In this document: positions 6,415 to 10,456 of the stretch, piece after piece
Numbering within the stretch: position 1 is the stretch's first letter
Layout: every line of letters begins with the position of its first letter
DNA from: JBHIFB01 sp046760905
GTDB lineage: Bacteria > Gemmatimonadota > CAZMKB01
Length of the DNA: 10,456 nt
Reading direction: 5' to 3'
Assembly (NCBI GenBank): GCA_046760905.1
Contig: JBHIFB010000113.1
Location: 1-10,456, forward strand
The notes under the pieces: model-generated
Told to the model about the DNA's origin: nothing
What the model saw: the letters and a program-made list of their open reading frames with translations, nothing else
The model's database searches: none
Translations under genes and position numbers: made by a program

Positions 6415-8079
6415 ATGAAGAACACCGACGGAAAAGCTTTCAAAGAAGCCCACGAAAGATGGGTAAAAAAGATCAGAAACGGCAACACACGGGACTGGGA
6501 TTTCACGACTCTGTCGGGAGAACCCGTTGAGATACTATATACGCCCCAACATGTGAACGGGAAAGATTATCTTGCTGAAATCGGGTTTCCCGGGGAGTAT
6601 CCTTATACCAGGGGGATTCATCCCAACATGTACAGGGGGAGGTTGTGGACTATGAGGCAATTCTCTGGATTCGGGACACCCAGGGATTCAAACGAGAGGT
6701 ATCACTATCTTCTGGATGAGGGGCAAACGGGTCTTTCCGTGGCGTTCGACATGCCGACGCTCATGGGACATGATTCTGACCACCCAAGGGCCCAGGGTGA
6801 GGTGGGCAGATGCGGTGTTTCCGTATCCTCGCTTGCCGATATGGAGATACTCTTCGATGGGATTCCGCTCGATAAAATCAGCACATCCATGACAATTAAC
6901 GGGCCGGCTGCGATGCTCTATGCATTCTATATCTGTGTCGGTGAGAAGCAGGGGGTGGATTCGAGAAAACTGAGGGGCACTATCCAGAATGATATACTTA
7001 AAGAGTACATTGCCCAGAAGGAGTGGCTATTTCCGCCAAAGCCATCGCTGAGGATAATCACTGATATCATCGAGTATTCAGCAAAGCATGTGCCTCTCTG
7101 GAATACAATAAGCATTAGCGGTTATCATATCAGGGAAGCCGGTTCCACTGCGGTACAGGAACTGGCATTCACGCTTTCAGATGGCTTTACTTATGTGGAA
7201 TCTGCTCTGGAGAGGGGACTCGATATCGATGTCGTGGCCGAAAGGCTTTCGCTCTTCTTCAACTCCCACCTCGACTTTTTCGAGGAGATAGCAAAGTTCA
7301 GGGCCGCAAGAAGGATATGGGCAAAGACCATGAAGGAAAAATATGGTGCAAAGAACCCGCGTTCATGGCTCATGAGGTTCCATACCCAGACTGCAGGCTG
7401 TTCACTGACGGCTCAGCAGCCCGAGAACAACGTAACGAGGACCGCTTTCCAGGCCCTGGCTGCGGTACTGGGCGGAACACAATCGCTCCATACCAATTCT
7501 ATGGATGAGACTCATGCCCTTCCGACAGAGAAGGCGGTGACAATAGCACTCAGGACCCAGCAAATCATTGGATACGAAACGGGCGTTGCGAACACTATTG
7601 ACCCACTCGGTGGATCCTATTTCGTAGAGGCCCTTACAGACCGTATGGAGGAGGAGGCAAGGGAGTATTTTAGGAAGATCGATGAGCTGGGCGGCGTCGT
7701 GGCCGCAATCGAGAAAGGGTTTCAGCAGCGTGAGATCGCGAAAGCCGCTTATAGGTATCAGAGGGAAATCGAGAAGAAGAGAAAGATAGTGGTAGGAGTC
7801 AATGAATTCGTCGATGAGGACGAGGAGATAACTATACCCATACTGAAAATCGATCCCAGCATAGAGAAAAAGCAGAGGGAGGCCGTGCAGAAAGTGAGGG
7901 ATGGGAGAGACAATGAAAGAGTAGAGAAGTGCCTGAATGAGCTCAAGGACGCCGCGAAGGGCACGGAAAACCTCATGCCCTATATTCTCGAAGCTACCAG
8001 GAACTATGCCACACTGGGGGAGATGGTATCTGTGATGAGAGAAGTGTTCGGTGGTTACACCGAGAAGCCGGTTTTCTAG
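6415..8079 (+). CDS. Acyl-CoA mutase large subunit, methylmalonyl-CoA mutase family, isobutyryl-CoA mutase-like
   Basis: A 554-residue catalytic subunit of a B12-dependent acyl-CoA mutase. Family blocks are FDMPTLMGHDSDHP (111-124), TIQNDILKEY (189-198), SISGYHIREAG (233-243, active-site His238), RFHTQTAGCSLTAQQ (321-335), LHTNSMDE (359-366) and a final YATLGEMVSVMREVFG (531-546). There is no C-terminal cobalamin domain (no DXHXXG), so a separate small subunit is needed; none lies in this window. Aligned by hand to remembered P. shermanii MutB, its Tyr89 and Arg207 correspond to Phe83 and Gln201. That is the pair reported for isobutyryl-CoA mutase (IcmA), which interconverts isobutyryl- and n-butyryl-CoA. 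Annotation pipelines would probably still name it methylmalonyl-CoA mutase. The ATG at 6415 is chosen because AGGAGG (6399-6404) and AGGGA precede it; an ATG at 6364 has no such site. Confidence 0.9.
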   Translation: MKNTDGKAFKEAHERWVKKIRNGNTRDWDFTTLSGEPVEILYTPQHVNGKDYLAEIGFPGEYPYTRGIHPNMYRGRLWTMRQFSGFGTPRDSNERYHYLLDEGQTGLSVAFDMPTLMGHDSDHPRAQGEVGRCGVSVSSLADMEILFDGIPLDKISTSMTINGPAAMLYAFYICVGEKQGVDSRKLRGTIQNDILKEYIAQKEWLFPPKPSLRIITDIIEYSAKHVPLWNTISISGYHIREAGSTAVQELAFTLSDGFTYVESALERGLDIDVVAERLSLFFNSHLDFFEEIAKFRAARRIWAKTMKEKYGAKNPRSWLMRFHTQTAGCSLTAQQPENNVTRTAFQALAAVLGGTQSLHTNSMDETHALPTEKAVTIALRTQQIIGYETGVANTIDPLGGSYFVEALTDRMEEEAREYFRKIDELGGVVAAIEKGFQQREIAKAAYRYQREIEKKRKIVVGVNEFVDEDEEITIPILKIDPSIEKKQREAVQKVRDGRDNERVEKCLNELKDAAKGTENLMPYILEATRNYATLGEMVSVMREVFGGYTEKPVF

Positions 8080-8093
8080 AGAGAAGGTGATCC

Positions 8094-9395
8094 ATGACGC
8101 AACTCAAAGAGGCCAGGAATGGAGTGGTGACCGAGGCCATAAGAGTGGTGTCCGAAGATGAAGGATTGTCACCTGAAACAGTGAGAGAGAGGGTGGTGGC
8201 TGGGAGAATCGTCATACCCAGGAACAAAAAGCATGAATTCATGCCGAAGGGAATAGGGGAAGGGCTCCGCGTAAAGGTGAATGCCAACATCGGGACTTCG
8301 AAAGACCACGCCTATCCTGAGGAAGAACTCGAAAAGCTGAGACTTGCAATAGAGTGTGGAGCCGATGCTGTGATGGATCTCAGCACCGGTGGTGATCTCG
8401 ACGAAGTGAGGAAAACCTTGCTTGGGGCCTGCGATGTGACTTTCGGCACGGTTCCGATCTATCAGGCCGTGTCCGAGCTGGTCGATAAGGGAAGGTCGGT
8501 TTGTGAGATGGGGGTCGATGAGCTCTTCAAAGTGATAGAAAAGCATGCAGAAGATGGAGTGGACTTCATTACCGTGCACTGCGGTGTAACCCGCGAAGCA
8601 CTCGAGAGGCTAAGTTCTTCAGGAAGGATCGGTGGCATCGTGAGCAGGGGCGGCGCAATCCTGGCCAACTGGATGCTCCACCATAAAAAGGAGAATCCGC
8701 TCTATGAGAATTATGATAGGCTACTTGATATCGCTGAGGCATACGATGTGACTCTGAGTCTCGGTGACGGGCTCAGGCCGGGTGCGATAGATGATGCAAC
8801 AGATGGCCCCCAGATAGAGGAGCTCATGACTCTTGGGGAATTACGAGACAGAGCTGTCGATAGGGGTGTGCAAGTAATGATAGAGGGGCCCGGTCATGTC
8901 CCGATCGATCAGATTGAGGCCAATGTACAGTTGGAGAAGAGAATCTGCAAAGGTTCGCCTTTCTATATACTTGGGCCGTTACCGACAGACATCACACCAG
9001 GTTATGATCACATTACCTCTGCAATCGGTGGTGCAGTTGCGGCCATGGCTGGTGCGGATTTCATATGCTATGTCACTCCCGCTGAGCACCTGAGACTGCC
9101 GGATCTTCATGATGTGAAAGAAGGGGTTATAGCTGCCCGGATAGCAGCTCATGTCGCCGATATCGGCAGGGGAATTCCCGGTGCCCGGTCACTCGACAGG
9201 GAAATGTCGATGCGCAGAAAGAACCTGGACTGGGATGGGATGTTCGAAATGGCGATCGATCCGGGGAAAGCGAAGGAGATGAAACTGAAAAGTGAAGACG
9301 CAGAGAAGGATGTTTGCACGATGTGCGGGGATCTTTGTGCGATAAATCTAGACAATATCGTGAAAACAAGATCACGCAGGGAACCAACACGCTAG
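8094..9395 (+). CDS. thiC: Phosphomethylpyrimidine synthase ThiC
   Basis: A 433-residue ThiC, the radical SAM-type enzyme that rearranges aminoimidazole ribotide into HMP phosphate for thiamine. Visible blocks include KVNANIGTS (61-69), DAVMDLSTGGDLDEVR (90-105), the IEGPGHVPIDQ region (near 263-273), LGPLPTDITPGYDHITSAIGG and YVTPAEHL. The C-terminal cluster site is C408, C411, C415 in CTMCGDLC, i.e. CX2CX3C, one residue shorter than the CX2CX4C of E. coli-type ThiC. The protein also lacks the long N-terminal domain of that type, so it belongs to the short class common in anaerobes. AGGTGAT (8086-8092) precedes the ATG. It starts 14 nt after the mutase. No TPP riboswitch fits in that gap. 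Confidence 0.96.
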   Translation: MTQLKEARNGVVTEAIRVVSEDEGLSPETVRERVVAGRIVIPRNKKHEFMPKGIGEGLRVKVNANIGTSKDHAYPEEELEKLRLAIECGADAVMDLSTGGDLDEVRKTLLGACDVTFGTVPIYQAVSELVDKGRSVCEMGVDELFKVIEKHAEDGVDFITVHCGVTREALERLSSSGRIGGIVSRGGAILANWMLHHKKENPLYENYDRLLDIAEAYDVTLSLGDGLRPGAIDDATDGPQIEELMTLGELRDRAVDRGVQVMIEGPGHVPIDQIEANVQLEKRICKGSPFYILGPLPTDITPGYDHITSAIGGAVAAMAGADFICYVTPAEHLRLPDLHDVKEGVIAARIAAHVADIGRGIPGARSLDREMSMRRKNLDWDGMFEMAIDPGKAKEMKLKSEDAEKDVCTMCGDLCAINLDNIVKTRSRREPTR

Positions 9396-9416
9396 GCGCA
9401 GGAGAGGAGAAAAGCC

Positions 9417-9635
9417 ATGAGAGAAAAAGTCGAGAGAGCACTCGAGGACATTCGTCCAGCCCTCATCGCTGACGGTGGCGACATGGAACTCATCGACATC
9501 GAGGATGGAGTCGTGAAGATAAGGCTCACCGGTTCATGTGCCGGCTGTCCAATGTCTGTGATGACCCTCAAGAACGGGATAGAAACCCGCTTGAAGGAGC
9601 TTGTACCTGAGGTTAAAAGGGTAGATTCAGTTTGA
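9417..9635 (+). CDS. NifU C-terminal-domain iron-sulphur carrier protein
   Basis: A 72-residue protein consisting of only the NifU C-terminal (Nfu) domain, which holds and hands over 4Fe-4S clusters. It shows ALIADGGDMELIDIEDGVV (15-33) and the CX2C pair C41 and C44 in GSCAGCPMS, followed by a helix ending in VPEVKRV. Purine-rich GGAGAGGAG stands just before the ATG. It follows thiC by 21 nt and lies in an array with several cluster-dependent enzymes (MoaA, IspH, the radical SAM protein, ThiC), so cluster delivery to these is a reasonable inference. No IscS, IscU or SUF genes are in the window. Confidence 0.93.
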   Translation: MREKVERALEDIRPALIADGGDMELIDIEDGVVKIRLTGSCAGCPMSVMTLKNGIETRLKELVPEVKRVDSV

Positions 9636-9693
9636 AAATTACGCCGTTCATCTAAAAAGCAGAATGCAGCTTACATTTAAGGGGAGGAGTCCT

Positions 9694-9897
9694 GTGGAAG
9701 AACTCAAACTTTTCGTAGTGAGCGATAACAGTACGACGCCATGTTGGTTCATCATACCTGCGAGAAACTATGAAGAGGCTATTCTGAAATGCATCGATGA
9801 AAAGAACTGTCCGATCACAAAGGAAAGACAATCTAGCTGTAAAGTGGAAGAGCTCAGAATTGAAGGATATGAAATATCAGTGGTAAAAACCGGTTAA
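9694..9897 (+). CDS. Small Cys-containing protein of unknown function
   Basis: A 67-residue protein that I do not recognise. It has four cysteines (17, 33, 39, 49), a short beta-like N-terminus (LKLFVVS), a central helix (NYEEAILKCIDE, about 25-36) and a C-terminal strand (YEISVV). No signal peptide or membrane segment is seen. The GTG at 9694 is chosen because GGGGAGGAG (9681-9689) sits just upstream. An ATG at 9664 would add ten residues, has no ribosome site and would bury that strong one. It lies 58 nt after the NifU gene in the same direction. A metal or cluster site is possible from the cysteines, but their spacing matches no motif I know. Confidence 0.65.
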   Translation: MEELKLFVVSDNSTTPCWFIIPARNYEEAILKCIDEKNCPITKERQSSCKVEELRIEGYEISVVKTG

Positions 9898-9914
9898 GCG
9901 ACTCGAGGCGCTTA
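9895..9914. terminator. Palindrome spanning both stop codons of convergent genes
   Basis: TAAGCG (9895-9900) and CGCTTA (9909-9914) form a perfect 6-bp stem with an 8-nt loop. The first TAA is the stop of the rightward small gene, and the final TTA is the complement of the leftward gene's TAA. Read leftward, the hairpin is followed by ACCGG and then five Ts, so it may terminate the leftward transcript. Rightward there is no T run. Confidence 0.4.
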
Positions 9915-10334
9915 GAAAACCTTTGTCATCTTCAACTCGTTTTTTCCATCCCTTTTGGACAGACTTACGCTCGTCATGATCTCTCTTATCATGGCGAGCC
10001 CCATGCCGTTTGTCGGGCATGATTCGATCTCCGGATCCGGGACTTTGTATAGATCGTATCCAGGCCCGGTGTCACGTACCTTTATCTCCACCCATTTCTC
10101 CGTCATTGTCATTTCGATCTCTACAACAGGACTTTGCCCGTACTTGTTCCCGTGCACAATTGCGTTTGTAACAGCTTCGATCGTTGCTAGTGTGAGTTTG
10201 TGTGAGAGCCCTTTCTTTTGGGAAGCCGGTGAAGCGGGATTGCTTAAGAAACTCGATGAGATGTCCTTTGTCCATCCGAGGTAGCTCTGATCACTGGGGA
10301 CAACTATGGACATTTTAAAGACGAGTTCGTTCAA
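9912..10334 (-). CDS. RsbW-like anti-sigma factor / serine-protein kinase ATPase
   Basis: A 140-residue stand-alone GHKL ATPase (HATPase_c_2 family). Relatives bind sigma factors and phosphorylate STAS anti-anti-sigma partners. The N box is EAVTNAIVHGNK (53-64), G1 is DTGPGYD (88-94) and G2 is NGMGLAMI (109-116), so all nucleotide-binding motifs are intact. There is no sensor, membrane or phospho-acceptor domain. The start is TTG at 10334, six nt after GGAGG (complement of 10341-10345), which strongly favours it over the ATG seven codons later. It is the only leftward gene, with its own promoter. No sigma factor, STAS protein or PP2C phosphatase gene is in the window, so its partner is unknown. 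Whether it acts on a sigma factor or another pathway cannot be told. Confidence 0.85.
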   Translation of the reverse strand: MNELVFKMSIVVPSDQSYLGWTKDISSSFLSNPASPASQKKGLSHKLTLATIEAVTNAIVHGNKYGQSPVVEIEMTMTEKWVEIKVRDTGPGYDLYKVPDPEIESCPTNGMGLAMIREIMTSVSLSKRDGKNELKMTKVF

Positions 10335-10361
10335 AGGATTCCTCCATATAACAATTTATAT

Positions 10362-10389
10362 ATTCTAATAGAATTGCGAACTCAGTCAA
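10362..10389 (-). promoter_or_regulatory. Sigma70-type promoter of the RsbW-like gene
   Basis: On the minus strand, TTGACT (10389-10384) is followed after 16 nt by TAGAAT (10367-10362), then an A+T-rich stretch, GGAGG and the TTG start at 10334. Five of six bases match consensus in both boxes. The promoter lies 12 nt inward from the right copy of the 31-bp repeat. Confidence 0.65.
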
Positions 10390-10401
10390 TAGTGATTAAC
10401 C

Positions 10402-10432
10402 GAGGACTTTCCCCATTTTTCCTGGAACTTAG
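10402..10432 (-). repeat. 31-bp terminal-type repeat, right copy (inverted)
   Basis: This is the reverse complement of 136-166 with one mismatch, at 10406. Read outward (rightward), it starts GAGGACTTTCCCCATTTTTC. The 24 nt after it (10433-10456) do not match the sequence beyond the left copy. This fits the opposite end of the same kind of insertion sequence lying just outside the window. The transposase, if any, would be beyond 10456. Confidence 0.6.
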
Positions 10433-10456
10433 TGCTGCGTTTCACAAATACGGTGA

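Noticed and set aside
6327..6530. Plus-strand 67-residue open frame before the mutase
   Set aside because: It overlaps the mutase start and its upstream signals, has low-complexity basic sequence and no ribosome site.
8080..8093. TPP riboswitch before thiC
   Set aside because: Only 14 nt separate the mutase from thiC, and no TPP-type conserved blocks were seen in the preceding coding region.

Overview
The window is bacterial chromosomal DNA, about half G+C. Eleven protein genes face right (259-9897), and one faces left at the right end (9912-10334). Several genes have GGAGG-type Shine-Dalgarno sites. GTG and TTG starts occur, and the leftward gene has a sigma70-like promoter (TTGACT-N16-TAGAAT). 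Together with an RsbW-type ATPase, these argue for a bacterium rather than an archaeon. Arg AGG/AGA and Ile ATA codons are frequent. The gene content is rich in oxygen-sensitive iron-sulphur enzymes (MoaA, IspH, a COG0731 radical SAM protein, ThiC, and a NifU-type cluster carrier) plus a B12-family acyl-CoA mutase. This suggests an anaerobe. I cannot name the phylum from this sequence.

Left edge (1-237): a non-coding, highly self-complementary stretch (12-135), then a 31-bp element (136-166), then an A+T-rich promoter region. The same 31-bp element recurs inverted at the right edge (10402-10432), with one mismatch. The whole 10.2-kb gene block is therefore bracketed by these elements, which look like ends of an insertion sequence. 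Unexpectedly, both copies lie exactly 12 nt upstream of a TTGACT -35 hexamer facing into the window.

First gene block (259-6313), tightly packed with overlapping or nearly overlapping ends: nrnA (DHH phosphoesterase), moaB, moeA, thyX, moaA, ispH and a radical SAM gene. Three genes belong to molybdenum cofactor synthesis: MoaA for the first step, and MoaB and MoeA for adenylation and metal insertion. They are interleaved with nucleotide turnover (NrnA), thymidylate synthesis (ThyX) and isoprenoid synthesis (IspH). moaC, moaD, moaE and mob genes are not in the window.

Second block (6415-9897): it opens after a 101-nt gap holding a possible weak terminator and a possible promoter. It contains the large subunit of a methylmalonyl-CoA-mutase-family enzyme, thiC, a NifU-domain protein and a 67-residue unrecognised Cys-containing protein. 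The mutase has the Phe/Gln pair typical of isobutyryl-CoA mutase instead of the Tyr/Arg pair of methylmalonyl-CoA mutase. It lacks a B12-binding domain, so it needs a partner encoded elsewhere.

Right end: the rightward block converges on a leftward RsbW-like anti-sigma/serine-kinase ATPase gene. A small palindrome contains both stop codons. No rRNA, tRNA, CRISPR array or recognisable riboswitch was seen.
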